Positions 36,927 through 44,817 of a DNA stretch of 64,000 nucleotides are shown in pieces. The stretch's first letter is position 1, and every line of letters starts with the position of its first letter. The stretch spans positions 1 through 64,000 of the forward strand of contig NZ_WKKH01000010.1 in assembly GCF_009674725.1 (NCBI RefSeq). Reading direction: 5' to 3'. Both the position numbers and the translations under genes were made by a program. The notes beneath the pieces are model-generated. The model made no database searches, was not told the DNA's origin, and saw only the letters and a list, made by a program, of their open reading frames with translations. This stretch comes from Pedobacter petrophilus (GTDB lineage: Bacteria > Bacteroidota > Bacteroidia > Sphingobacteriales > Sphingobacteriaceae).

Positions 36927-36957
36927 CAAACATATAACTTATTTTTCAGTTATACAA
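36927..36957 (-). promoter_or_regulatory. Promoter of the blaI-like operon
   Basis: On the minus strand TTG (36955-36957) is followed by 20 nt and TATGTTTG (36927-36934), matching the Bacteroidota primary-sigma consensus. The -7 element ends only 3 nt before the blaI ATG, so the mRNA may be leaderless. The first operator fills the spacer and the second overlaps the -33 element. Confidence 0.75.
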
Positions 36958-36993
36958 CTGCAAAACAAGTTATATTACTGATTTTACAGTTAT
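36934..36993. promoter_or_regulatory. Three tandem 20-bp BlaI-type operators
   Basis: Three abutting 20-bp units (36934-36953, 36954-36973, 36974-36993), each a dyad of the form ATAACT-N8-AGTTAT with few mismatches (left arms ATAACT, ACAACT, ATTACT; right arm AGTTAT in all three). The exact 20-bp period puts the dyads on nearly the same face of the helix. They overlap the promoter elements, as expected for autorepression by the adjacent BlaI-like protein. Confidence 0.8.
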
Positions 36994-37085
36994 AACAGGA
37001 AACAAATTAAATAGTTAGCTGATAATGAAAGCCATATAGATATTAGCAAACGCAGGATGCTTTTAGCAACCAAGCAGTATACACC

Positions 37086-37757
37086 TTACAAAGACTTGGA
37101 AAATTTCTGGATAACAGGGTCTGCGGCTCCAAATGCTGCATATATACTATTGGACACCATAGTCCGGTCTTCCGATACAAATGCAATCCAGGTATGATAT
37201 GCCTCCGCTTGCCTGGCTTTAGGTATGGAGAGCAACTGTTCGCCGATAGATCTTCTATTTCCGCTGGTTATACAAATGGAAAAATCATTTTTATCATCAA
37301 AAGCCAGTAGCATCACCTGATCGCTGGCAAGAAGATAACCGGCATCGGTCTGCTTATCCCAAGTAAACAGCAGCCCCAGTTCGTTAAACACTACACTGTG
37401 ATTTTCAGGCGGGAGTAATTTTCCCTGAGCAAGTCTGATTTGTGAATAGTCAATTTTTCCATCGCCATTGAAACCATGGAGCATATTATAGGATTTTGCA
37501 GCATTATGTGCAGACATTCCTTTGGCCTTCGAATCTATATTAAAGCCCACACGGACAAAGTTAAGAACATGAGAAAGAAAGTACTGCATGCTTGCAAACT
37601 TACCCCTGCACTTATGCTGGCCGGCAGAACCTTTCTGATTCTTCTTGCTGGGCTTCGGTAAACTTCTAATTACCCATTTGCCATTTAGCTGGTAGCCGAC
37701 TACGCTTCCAACTTTTCCGGTGAATCCACCGTTTACTCCATCTTTTAATATTGCCAT
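37086..37757 (-). CDS. DUF6266 family protein
   Basis: 223 residues, no signal peptide and no membrane helix. The N-terminus MAILKDGVNGGFTGKVGSVV followed by GYQLNGKWVIRSLPK is the hallmark of DUF6266, a family seen mainly in Sphingobacteriaceae and often in many copies per genome. The C-terminal part (about 120-223) looks beta-rich. No function is known, and nothing in the sequence gives one. It stands alone between the blaI operon and the DUF1345 operon. A -7-like TATCTTTA (37786-37793) lies just upstream, and four phased AA(G/C)TCCG repeats lie about 115-155 bp upstream. Confidence 0.85.
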   Translation of the reverse strand: MAILKDGVNGGFTGKVGSVVGYQLNGKWVIRSLPKPSKKNQKGSAGQHKCRGKFASMQYFLSHVLNFVRVGFNIDSKAKGMSAHNAAKSYNMLHGFNGDGKIDYSQIRLAQGKLLPPENHSVVFNELGLLFTWDKQTDAGYLLASDQVMLLAFDDKNDFSICITSGNRRSIGEQLLSIPKARQAEAYHTWIAFVSEDRTMVSNSIYAAFGAADPVIQKFSKSL

Positions 37758-37872
37758 AATTTTTGAGATTATGGGATGATTATACTAAAGATAGGATTTA
37801 TTTGTGAATAGTTGAGCTTGCAACCCATATTTGCCAGGCATCAAACGGCGTTTATCCGGATACGATTGTCAC

Positions 37873-37912
37873 AAGTCCGAACAAACTCCGACTCAACTCC
37901 GTTTTAAGTCCG
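37873..37912. repeat. Four direct AA(G/C)TCCG repeats with exact 11-bp period
   Basis: AAGTCCG (37873), AACTCCG (37884), AACTCCG (37895) and AAGTCCG (37906) start exactly 11 bp apart, about one helical turn, in the gap upstream of the DUF6266 gene. The bases between the repeats are not conserved. This fits a cooperative binding array for a regulator, though it may also be a mobile or structural repeat. A hairpin with 7-bp arms (37919-37925, 37932-37938) lies next to it. Confidence 0.7.
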
Positions 37913-38024
37913 GGTTAATGCTTGTTTACAAACAGGCAATTTAACTTCAGGCAAAGCAAAGCCTATCTATGTTATGCCTGCAAACCTTGACAGTGGGCAA
38001 TTAATATCAATGCAAATGAGCCAC

Positions 38025-38696
38025 TTATTTACTCAACCCTGCGAGCGCGTTGATGGTCAATGCTACAATTACAGTATTAAAAACAAAAGCAATCAAACTG
38101 TGGAGCAGCGAAAGTCGTCTGATTTTGCGGGAAGAGATTTCCACATCAGAAACCTGGAAAGTCATGCCGAGCACAAAGGAAAAATAAGCAAAATCGATAA
38201 AATCTGGCGCATCATCTCCGGGAAATTCTAATCCCGATCCTTTTTCAGATGCTGAGATCTGATTACTATTTTCATAGAAAAGATGTGCATACCGCATACT
38301 GAAAGTAGTGTGAACGAGAAACCAGGATAAAAACATGCCTGAAATTGCGATAACCAGATCGAGCGGTTTAACATCATGATTAATTAGCAATAAAACTACG
38401 GCAAGTAAGCCTGCGAAAGTAGAGACTAAAACAATGGCAAAAATTTCGCCCCGGGTTTCATCTTGCTTCACTGCCTTTAAACGAGTTTCTGCAGTAGAAG
38501 TATTGAAGAACATATACCAATGCATGCTAATTAACATAAGACAGAAAATATCCCAGCCAAACATGATATGGGTAAGTGTTTCAGTTTGAAAAAGCAGCGA
38601 CGCAAAGAAACCTGATACGCCAACAAAAAGACTGATCAGCAATATATATAAAGCCGACATCTTTTGAATGCCTCTTAATTTCGGTTCGATTTTCAC
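38025..38696 (-). CDS. DUF1345 family membrane protein
   Basis: 223 residues with five predicted membrane helices. The conserved DAPDFIDFAYFSFVLGMTFQ followed by SDVEISSRKIRRLSLLHSL identifies DUF1345, a family of uncharacterised membrane proteins of normal length about 210-220. The gene overlaps the stop of the methyltransferase gene by 4 nt (ATGA), so the pair is translationally coupled. No substrate or role can be given. Confidence 0.88.
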   Translation of the reverse strand: MKIEPKLRGIQKMSALYILLISLFVGVSGFFASLLFQTETLTHIMFGWDIFCLMLISMHWYMFFNTSTAETRLKAVKQDETRGEIFAIVLVSTFAGLLAVVLLLINHDVKPLDLVIAISGMFLSWFLVHTTFSMRYAHLFYENSNQISASEKGSGLEFPGDDAPDFIDFAYFSFVLGMTFQVSDVEISSRKIRRLSLLHSLIAFVFNTVIVALTINALAGLSK

Positions 38697-39481
38697 TGCT
38701 TAAATTTTAACTTGAAATGTTCTTTCACCTGGCCTTTTTTAAAGTAAACCAACCCTATCCAGAACAAATCTACCGTTACGGTAACATCCGGATGATTTTT
38801 GATCTCTTCCCAGGCTTCTTTCATGCCCTTGCTCCAATAAATGTCGTCAAAAATTAATAAAGAATCTTCAGTAACCTTTGGCAAGCACCATTTAAAGTAA
38901 TTTAACGTAGCGTCTTTTCTATGGTTGCCATCAATATAAACGAAATCAAGGCTGGGTTGCCTTGCAATGATATCAGGCAAAATACCATCGAAATTGCCAA
39001 CATGAAGCTCAATGTTACTGAGGTCCAGATCGTTAAAGTTTTGCCTGGCAACTTCAGCCGTTTGCGGACAACCTTCTATGGTAATAATTTCCGCATCGGG
39101 ACATGCCTTAGCCAAATAAGCAGTTGTAATCCCCAAACAGGTTCCCAACTCTATTGCAGTTTTGGGGTTAGTATCTTTTGCCAAACGATAAATCAGCTTT
39201 GCTAAACGCGGGCTTTTCAATGCATTCTTGGCAATCTGATTTACCTTCTTTGTTCTGTTTTTATTAAGGTGTGAACCAGCACCGAGATCTGTAACGGTGA
39301 TAATGGATTCGTCAGAAAAAAGTTTTTTTCTTTGTTGTTCTATATTTTTGTATTCAGATTTGTCGGTAAAATTGTAAATTACCTCATCAGCGAGCTTGTA
39401 CACAAATGGTGAGTGCGTTCCATGTCTCGTTTTTGCTGTTAATCGATGTTTTAGGTAATCGGTGATAAATTGAAATAGCAT
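38693..39481 (-). CDS. Class I SAM-dependent methyltransferase (O-methyltransferase-like)
   Basis: 262 residues. The SAM-binding motif I is AIELGTCLGITTAYLAKACP, motif II IITIEGCPQTAEVARQNF, and the acidic loop LDFVYIDGNHRKDATLNYF is typical of the Methyltransf_24/catechol O-methyltransferase-like group. The N-terminal 100 residues, with LKHRLTAKTRHGTHSPFVYK, are an extension also seen in Bacteroidota relatives. The acceptor is unknown. The -7 promoter element ends 4 nt before the ATG. Confidence 0.87.
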   Translation of the reverse strand: MLFQFITDYLKHRLTAKTRHGTHSPFVYKLADEVIYNFTDKSEYKNIEQQRKKLFSDESIITVTDLGAGSHLNKNRTKKVNQIAKNALKSPRLAKLIYRLAKDTNPKTAIELGTCLGITTAYLAKACPDAEIITIEGCPQTAEVARQNFNDLDLSNIELHVGNFDGILPDIIARQPSLDFVYIDGNHRKDATLNYFKWCLPKVTEDSLLIFDDIYWSKGMKEAWEEIKNHPDVTVTVDLFWIGLVYFKKGQVKEHFKLKFKQ

Positions 39482-39485
39482 ACTG

Positions 39486-39493
39486 CAAAAGTA
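39486..39493 (-). promoter_or_regulatory. -7 element of the methyltransferase-DUF1345 operon
   Basis: TACTTTTG on the minus strand ends 4 nt from the ATG at 39481, implying a leaderless or nearly leaderless mRNA. No convincing TTG at -33. The divergent SirB1-like gene begins only 42 bp away. Confidence 0.5.
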
Positions 39494-39523
39494 ATTAATC
39501 GCCGCATACAGGTTATATATTTT

Positions 39524-40399
39524 ATGGAAAATATCACAGAGATAAGTGCTTTAGTAAAATTGCTCGATGATCCTGATGAAGAGGTATATCATCATGTAGA
39601 ACAAAAATTGCTCGAATATGGTGGAGAAGTTATCCATTATCTTGAAAATGCCTGGGAGCAATCTTTTGATGGTCTTTTGCAGGAACGTATTGAAAATATT
39701 GTGCATCAGATTCAGTTCAATACGGTTAAAGAAGACCTGAACTTATGGTATTTAAGTGGTGCATTTGATTTACTTCAAGGCGCGACGATTATCAACCGTT
39801 ACCAATATCCTGATCTTGACGAACAAAAAATCATTAATCAAATCGAAGAAATTAAACGCGATATCTGGTTGGGTTTGCAATATGAGATGAGTTCGGTAGA
39901 GAAGGTAAAACTGATCAATCATGTTTTGTATCAGCAATATGGTTTTGGCGGCAATACTAAAAACCACCATGATCCCCAAAACTCCTATTTAAACCAGGTT
40001 TTAGAAAGCAAGAAGGGAAACCAGATCTCGCTTGCGATTATTTACTCTACGCTTGCGCAAAAATTAGACCTGCCGGTTTACGGAATCAACTTGCCGCAAC
40101 ATTTTATTTTAGGCTATATTGATGACAGCAAGCAGGAAGGGACCGATTATAGTGTTTTATTTTACATCAACGCCTTTAACCGTGGAAATATCTTCGGCAA
40201 ACATGATGTAGATCAGTTTCTGCGTCAGTTAAATTTAGAGCCCCTTCCCGAGTATTATAAACCTTGCAGCAATACCGATATTATCCGTAGGGTAATCAGA
40301 AACCTGATTTCTGCTTACGAAAATGCCGGTGCGACAGAAAAAGTTAAGGAATTAAACGAACTACAAGATATTATTAAAGAAGAACCCAAAACCAATTAA
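39524..40399 (+). CDS. SirB1-family transglutaminase-like protein
   Basis: 291 residues, cytoplasmic. The N-terminal helical part (about 1-90) includes HEAT-like DDPDEEVYHHVEQKLLEYGG. The central domain matches the SirB1 N-terminal transglutaminase-like family: NHVLYQQYGFGGN, NSYLNQVLESKKGNQISLAI, IYSTLAQKLDLPVYGINLP and QHFILGYID. The residue aligned with the transglutaminase Cys appears to be Ser or Ala in the NQISLAI segment, so thiol catalysis is doubtful. It precedes the chitinase gene by 9 bp, suggesting cotranscription, but no functional link is evident. Confidence 0.83.
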   Translation: MENITEISALVKLLDDPDEEVYHHVEQKLLEYGGEVIHYLENAWEQSFDGLLQERIENIVHQIQFNTVKEDLNLWYLSGAFDLLQGATIINRYQYPDLDEQKIINQIEEIKRDIWLGLQYEMSSVEKVKLINHVLYQQYGFGGNTKNHHDPQNSYLNQVLESKKGNQISLAIIYSTLAQKLDLPVYGINLPQHFILGYIDDSKQEGTDYSVLFYINAFNRGNIFGKHDVDQFLRQLNLEPLPEYYKPCSNTDIIRRVIRNLISAYENAGATEKVKELNELQDIIKEEPKTN

Positions 40400-40408
40400 C
40401 ATTTTAAG

Positions 40409-41509
40409 ATGCAAACTAAATCACTATTTTTTCTTTCCCTTACCTGCCTGTTTATTTTCTTCAGCACTAACCTTTCGGCACAAAAAATCAGTAAACCCCA
40501 TGTGATTGCCTATTACACGGGCAAAGGAACAGTGATTGACAGTTTCCCGATAGAAAAAATTAGTCACCTTATTTACAGTTTCGGCCATTTAAAAGGCGAT
40601 AGTCTCCATATCAGTTCTGCAAAAGATTCTGCCCTGATTACCAGGATGGTTGGTTTAAAAAAGCGAAACCCTGATTTAAAAGTAATGATTGCGATGGGTG
40701 GCTGGAGTGCCTGCCCCGATTGCTCTGAAGTTTTTAGCAGGGCTAACGGAAGAAAAATGTTTGCTAAAACAACTAAATCCCTTATGGATTATTTCAAGGC
40801 AGATGGCATCGATATCGATTGGGAATATCCGGCGGTAGAAGGCTACCCGGGTCATAAATATATGGAGGCCGACAAGCAAAACTTCACTTTGCTGATTAAG
40901 GCATTAAGAGATGAACTGGGTAAAAAAGCAGAAATCAGCTTTGCTGCCGGCGGAAGTAAGAACTGCCTGGATTCTTGCTTTGAGTGGAAAAAGGTAATGC
41001 CTTTAGTTAATCGGGTAAACCTGATGAGCTACGATCTGGTGGGCGGTTATGCAAAAACAAGCGGTCACCATACGCCGCTTTACTCCACCAAAAAACAACA
41101 GCTATCAGCAGATTTTGCAATAAAAGAAATGATTAAATACGGCGTTCCTGCCGATAAAATCGCTTTAGGTGCTGCTTTTTACGGTAGAATATTTGAAAAT
41201 ACCACTGATGCCAACCATGGTTTATATCAGCCAACAAAATTTATTGATGGTGTTTCATCCAGAGATTATAAATCGTTTTTCAGCAAAGAAAGTGGCTATC
41301 AATATTTTTGGGATGATGAAGCAAAAGCCCCATACTATTACAATGCCACCACCAAACGTTTAGTAACATTCGATGATGAAAAATCAATTGCATTAAAAAC
41401 CAGGTATGTAATTGACCAGAAACTCAACGGTATTATGTTTTGGGAATTAAACGATGATCCTTATAAAAACGGCTTGCTTGATGTTATTGATACCGAATTG
41501 AAAAAATAA
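40409..41509 (+). CDS. Secreted chitinase, glycoside hydrolase family 18
   Basis: 366 residues with a signal peptide ending near NLSAQ (25). The GH18 barrel shows VIAYYTGKGTVIDSFPIEKI at strand 1, KVMIAMGGWSACP, and the catalytic DGIDIDWEYP at 132-141 with acid Glu139. Further on are NLMSYDLVGGYAKTSGHHTP and the final GIMFWELNDDPYKNGL. It hydrolyses beta-1,4-N-acetylglucosamine linkages with substrate-assisted catalysis. It has no carbohydrate-binding module or type IX secretion tail, so it is likely periplasmic or outer-membrane-associated. The Pro residue after the catalytic motif and the length are normal. Confidence 0.92.
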   Translation: MQTKSLFFLSLTCLFIFFSTNLSAQKISKPHVIAYYTGKGTVIDSFPIEKISHLIYSFGHLKGDSLHISSAKDSALITRMVGLKKRNPDLKVMIAMGGWSACPDCSEVFSRANGRKMFAKTTKSLMDYFKADGIDIDWEYPAVEGYPGHKYMEADKQNFTLLIKALRDELGKKAEISFAAGGSKNCLDSCFEWKKVMPLVNRVNLMSYDLVGGYAKTSGHHTPLYSTKKQQLSADFAIKEMIKYGVPADKIALGAAFYGRIFENTTDANHGLYQPTKFIDGVSSRDYKSFFSKESGYQYFWDDEAKAPYYYNATTKRLVTFDDEKSIALKTRYVIDQKLNGIMFWELNDDPYKNGLLDVIDTELKK

Positions 41510-41617
41510 ATGGCGACTGTATTGTAAATCAAGATATGAATATTTTTGATTTCGTTTCGGTGTTTCCCAAGCGAAACGCTTCTTGAGATATTTATCAGCA
41601 GTGGGTTAAAACGATCG

Positions 41618-41645
41618 TCTTCCTGAACTTGATTCAGGATCTTTT
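41618..41645. repeat. Palindromic intergenic element (CCTGAA...TTCAGG)
   Basis: The dyad CCTGAA-N5-TTCAGG (41622-41638) within TCTTCCTGAACTT resembles the REP-like CCTGAACTTGATTCAGG element scattered through many bacterial genomes. It lies between the convergent chitinase and lipoprotein genes; a copy-number count was not possible here. Confidence 0.45.
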
Positions 41646-41775
41646 CTTTTCCACGATATTATAATTGATAGGCAGCATAAAAATTGTTAAAATTAGTGAT
41701 CAACAGCGCTTAGAAAAAGCTCAACATGCCAAATTACGATAATTTTATATTTACGATGCAGCCGCAGTTTAGGTG

Positions 41776-42603
41776 CTACTTGCAATTGTAGATCATTTCA
41801 TACTTATCGGTTGATGTATCGGGTGTACCTGCACCACCATTGTAAAGTGTAGACGTAGATGTTTTATTTAATACGGTTGCATTCCCCTTCGAATCAAACT
41901 GATATGAATATACGGAATTGTCTATCACCAAAATACTCCCTAATGGATCAAATGAGGTGTAAGACTCTGAGGCTATGAAATTTTTTGAGGCTTTGCCAAA
42001 ATAACCACCTTTCTGGTAATCAACGAAAGTTGTTAATGGGTCTGAACTAAAAGATGTATTGACAGCTTTTTCACTTCTATAGGTAAATGTTGTAGTATTC
42101 TGGATTTCTCCGGTTGAGCCTTCTCTAATCACAGATTTAATTAAATTGCCATCTGCGTAGCTAAAAACGTTAGTTTCCACTAAAATTCCACCTTGATATG
42201 TTTCAACTTTATTAAGGTACCCATCTGCATCATAGCCATACTTTTTGGTGTTTTCAAATCTCGTAACGCCAGCCTCAATTTCTCCCCCGCTTCCACTGGA
42301 TATTGTCCTTCCCTTGGATAAAACAAGTTCATCCACAACGCCATCCTGATCAGTACCTGTAATTTTGCTTGCAGTAAATACACGGGTGTAGGTTTCGCCG
42401 GAGGAAAGAGACTCTTTGATTGCCTGACCAGCTGCATTATATTCAAAACTGAGCGTAAAATCATCAAAACCGCTGGTTACTTTCCAGCTAATTAACTGAC
42501 AGCCATTACTATTAGGATCGCTGTAATCAATTTCTTTCTTGCAACTGAAAATAGAAACCATGGCAACAAATGCTACCATACAAAATTTAATTTTATTACT
42601 CAT
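41776..42603 (-). CDS. Hypothetical lipoprotein with YD-like beta repeats
   Basis: 275 residues with a lipoprotein signal (MVSIFSCKKEID, Cys21). The rest is made of short strands with Tyr-Asp and Tyr-x-x-x-Gly-x-x repeats (FEYNAAGQAIKES, YGYDADGYLNKVETY, FSYADGNLIKSVIRE, YSYQFDSKGNATVL), similar to RHS/YD-like beta-propeller fragments and to DUF4595-type lipoproteins of Bacteroidota. It is expected at the outer membrane. No partner is evident, and its function is unknown. Confidence 0.75.
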   Translation of the reverse strand: MSNKIKFCMVAFVAMVSIFSCKKEIDYSDPNSNGCQLISWKVTSGFDDFTLSFEYNAAGQAIKESLSSGETYTRVFTASKITGTDQDGVVDELVLSKGRTISSGSGGEIEAGVTRFENTKKYGYDADGYLNKVETYQGGILVETNVFSYADGNLIKSVIREGSTGEIQNTTTFTYRSEKAVNTSFSSDPLTTFVDYQKGGYFGKASKNFIASESYTSFDPLGSILVIDNSVYSYQFDSKGNATVLNKTSTSTLYNGGAGTPDTSTDKYEMIYNCK

Positions 42604-42717
42604 TTTTATAATAACTGAGGACGTAAACTACTGGCGACAAATATATTAAAAATTAACTCAACTTATTGCCAGCAGATTTTGCTTTCGCAAATCTACGTTT
42701 CAAGCTATTGCGAAATG

Positions 42718-43632
42718 TCAGAACTTTTGCTTTTTCAGCCAGTCTGCCATCAGATTAAACCAATCCACATCTGAAGTTTTATTAATTAAGCCAAAACCAT
42801 GCCCCCCCTTTTCATAAAGGTAAACGTCTGAATTAATACCTTTGCCCTTTAGCGCTTCACTCATTAAGATACTATTGGCATAAGGAACGGCATTATCATC
42901 TTTCGCATGAACAAAATAAGCTGGTGGCGATTGCTGATCAACATTTTTATTTGCGGAGAAATAATGCTTCAGGCTATCTGCAGGGTTATCACCCAATAAA
43001 TTTTTCATTGTTCCGGCGTGCACAGATTCTTCGAAACTAATTACCGGATAAACCAATACTGCAAAATCTGGACGAAGATCTATTTTTTCCGGATTTGCGA
43101 TTTTCAAATCATTATAGTGCGTTACCAGGGTAGAAGCAAAATGCCCGCCTGCGGAGAAACCCATAATGCCGACTTTTTTCTTTTTGATTCCGAATTTTTT
43201 TGCGTTCTTTTTCACCAGATAAATCGCCTGTTGCGCATCCTGTAACGGGCCATAGGTTTTATCAAGCATGATCTGATCGCTTGGCAAACGATATTTGAAT
43301 ACAAACGCCGTAACACCAATGGCATTGAAACGCTTCGCCACATCTATCCCTTCATGACTAAAAGCCAGCGCACCGTAACCACCACCCGGACAAATAATTA
43401 CCGCTGCACCAGTTGCAATATTTTTTGGCGCCCTAAAAACAGTTAAAGTAGGGATAGATACTTTGGTGATGCTTAATGTTCCGTTTGCCCTCACTTCTGT
43501 ATTTTCTACATAGGTTGATGGTGTAGGCTTTGCGCCCGGAATACTCCCTGCGTAAATTGGAATAACTTCCTGGGCATTTGAAAGACTGAAAACCATAAGC
43601 AACAGTGTGATAAAAAGTGATGTTTTAACCAT
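42718..43632 (-). CDS. Secreted alpha/beta hydrolase (esterase-like)
   Basis: 304 residues with a signal peptide ending at SLSNAQ. The oxyanion loop AAVIICPGGGYGALA, nucleophile elbow GIMGFSAGGHFAS (Ser160), acid in HAKDDNAVPYA and catalytic His in YEKGGHGFG make a complete triad. The layout is that of the BD-FAE/acetyl esterase group, which remove acetyl or similar groups from polysaccharides. It begins 1 nt after the prfB stop, so it is read from the prfB transcript although the two have no obvious relation. Confidence 0.88.
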   Translation of the reverse strand: MVKTSLFITLLLMVFSLSNAQEVIPIYAGSIPGAKPTPSTYVENTEVRANGTLSITKVSIPTLTVFRAPKNIATGAAVIICPGGGYGALAFSHEGIDVAKRFNAIGVTAFVFKYRLPSDQIMLDKTYGPLQDAQQAIYLVKKNAKKFGIKKKKVGIMGFSAGGHFASTLVTHYNDLKIANPEKIDLRPDFAVLVYPVISFEESVHAGTMKNLLGDNPADSLKHYFSANKNVDQQSPPAYFVHAKDDNAVPYANSILMSEALKGKGINSDVYLYEKGGHGFGLINKTSDVDWFNLMADWLKKQKF

Positions 43633-43633
43633 A

Positions 43634-44708
43634 TTAAAATTCCATTAAGTATGCTTTCAAAAAGTCGTTGATATCGCCATTTAAAACGGCATCAGGATTT
43701 GATGTCTGGTAATTGGTGCGGTGGTCTTTAACCCTTCTGTCATCCAGCACATAACTTCTGATTTGCGATCCCCACTCAATCTTTTTCTTCGAACCTTCTA
43801 CTGCTGCAATGGCATCATTCCGCTTACGCTCTTCAATTTCATACAATTGAGATTTCAGTAAGCGAATGGCATTTTCCTTATTTTGCAATTGCGATCTCGA
43901 CTCCTGATTTTTAATGATAATCCCCGATGGCTTATGGTATAAACGAACCGCAGTTTCCACTTTGTTTACGTTCTGTCCGCCTGCACCACCTGCCCTGAAA
44001 GTTTCAAATTCTATATCTGCCGGATTAATGTCGATCTGGATGGTATCATCTACCAACGGATAAACATATACGGAAGCAAAAGAGGTATGCCTGCGGGCAT
44101 TGGAATCGAATGGAGAAATCCTTACCAAACGATGTACACCGTTTTCACCTTTCAAATATCCGTAAGAAAAATCACCGTCGAATTGAAGCGTGACCGATTT
44201 AATTCCGGCAATCTCCCCTTCCTGGCTATCCTGTTCGGTTATTTTATAGCCGTTTTTCTCCCCCCACATGATGTACATCCGCATCAGCATATACGCCCAG
44301 TCGCAACTTTCTGTACCACCTGCACCTGCCGTGATTTGCATCACCGCAGAAAGCTGATCTTCCTTGTTGCGAAGCATATTTTTCAGTTCCAGTTCTTCCA
44401 CAGCTTTAGTACTCGCTTCGAACTGTTCTTTCATTTCTGCTTCAGAAGCATCGCCAGCCTGAAAAAACTCCAGCATTACGGCAGCATCTTCTACTGCATT
44501 ATTGGCATCATTGAAACCATCTGTCCATTTTTTCTTTGAACCGATTTCTGCCAGAATTTTTTCTGCTTTTTTTGGATCATCCCAGAAATCGGGTGCCATG
44601 GTTAATTTTTCTTCTTCGCGAATGGCGTAAAGTAGCTCATCAACGTCAAAGATGCCTCCTCAGGGACGTTACTCTGTCCCTTAAATCCTGCAAATTTTCT
44701 TTTGTCAT
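43634..44708 (-). CDS. prfB: Peptide chain release factor 2, with programmed +1 frameshift
   Basis: 357 residues when the frameshift is included. Translation starts at the ATG at 44708, reads 20 codons to CTT, meets an in-frame TGA at 44646-44648, shifts +1 and continues to 43634. A shorter Met start (44599) would miss the N-terminus. RF2 landmarks: SPFDSNARR for stop-codon recognition, with the SPF tripeptide, and the GGQ of [20 protein letters not shown], which hydrolyses peptidyl-tRNA. The frameshift is the classical RF2 autoregulation: when RF2 is scarce, TGA is not read fast and the shift wins. The esterase gene follows after 1 nt. Confidence 0.95.
44645..44660 (-). promoter_or_regulatory. 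RF2 programmed frameshift site
   Basis: On the minus strand AGGAGG (44655-44660) is followed by CAT and the slippery CTTTGAC (44645-44651), with the TGA stop inside. The 3-nt spacing matches the Escherichia coli site. The Shine-Dalgarno-like hexamer must pair with the 16S rRNA tail for efficient shifting. Confidence 0.93.
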
Positions 44709-44713
44709 AATGG

Positions 44714-44721
44714 CAAATATA
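44714..44721 (-). promoter_or_regulatory. -7 element of prfB
   Basis: TATATTTG on the minus strand ends 5 nt before the prfB ATG, so this transcript may be leaderless or carry a very short leader. No clear TTG at -33. Confidence 0.45.
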
Positions 44722-44817
44722 TAAAATCGCATTGAGCATAGCGCATGGCAAAAAGCATTTTAACGAGAAATGAATTTTGTTTAATCATTATCCTAAACAG
44801 GGTAACGCCCTTTTGAA

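Noticed and set aside
41622..41638. CCTGAA/TTCAGG dyad as a chitinase regulator site
   Set aside because: It lies downstream of the gene and resembles a widespread intergenic repeat rather than an operator.
44087..44539. 150-codon open frame on the plus strand opposite prfB
   Set aside because: It lies fully inside the well-conserved RF2 gene and reads as low-complexity Phe/His-rich sequence with no family resemblance.
44645..44651. TGA early in prfB as a sequencing error or pseudogene
   Set aside because: The CTTTGAC motif with AGGAGG at the right spacing is the known RF2 programmed frameshift.
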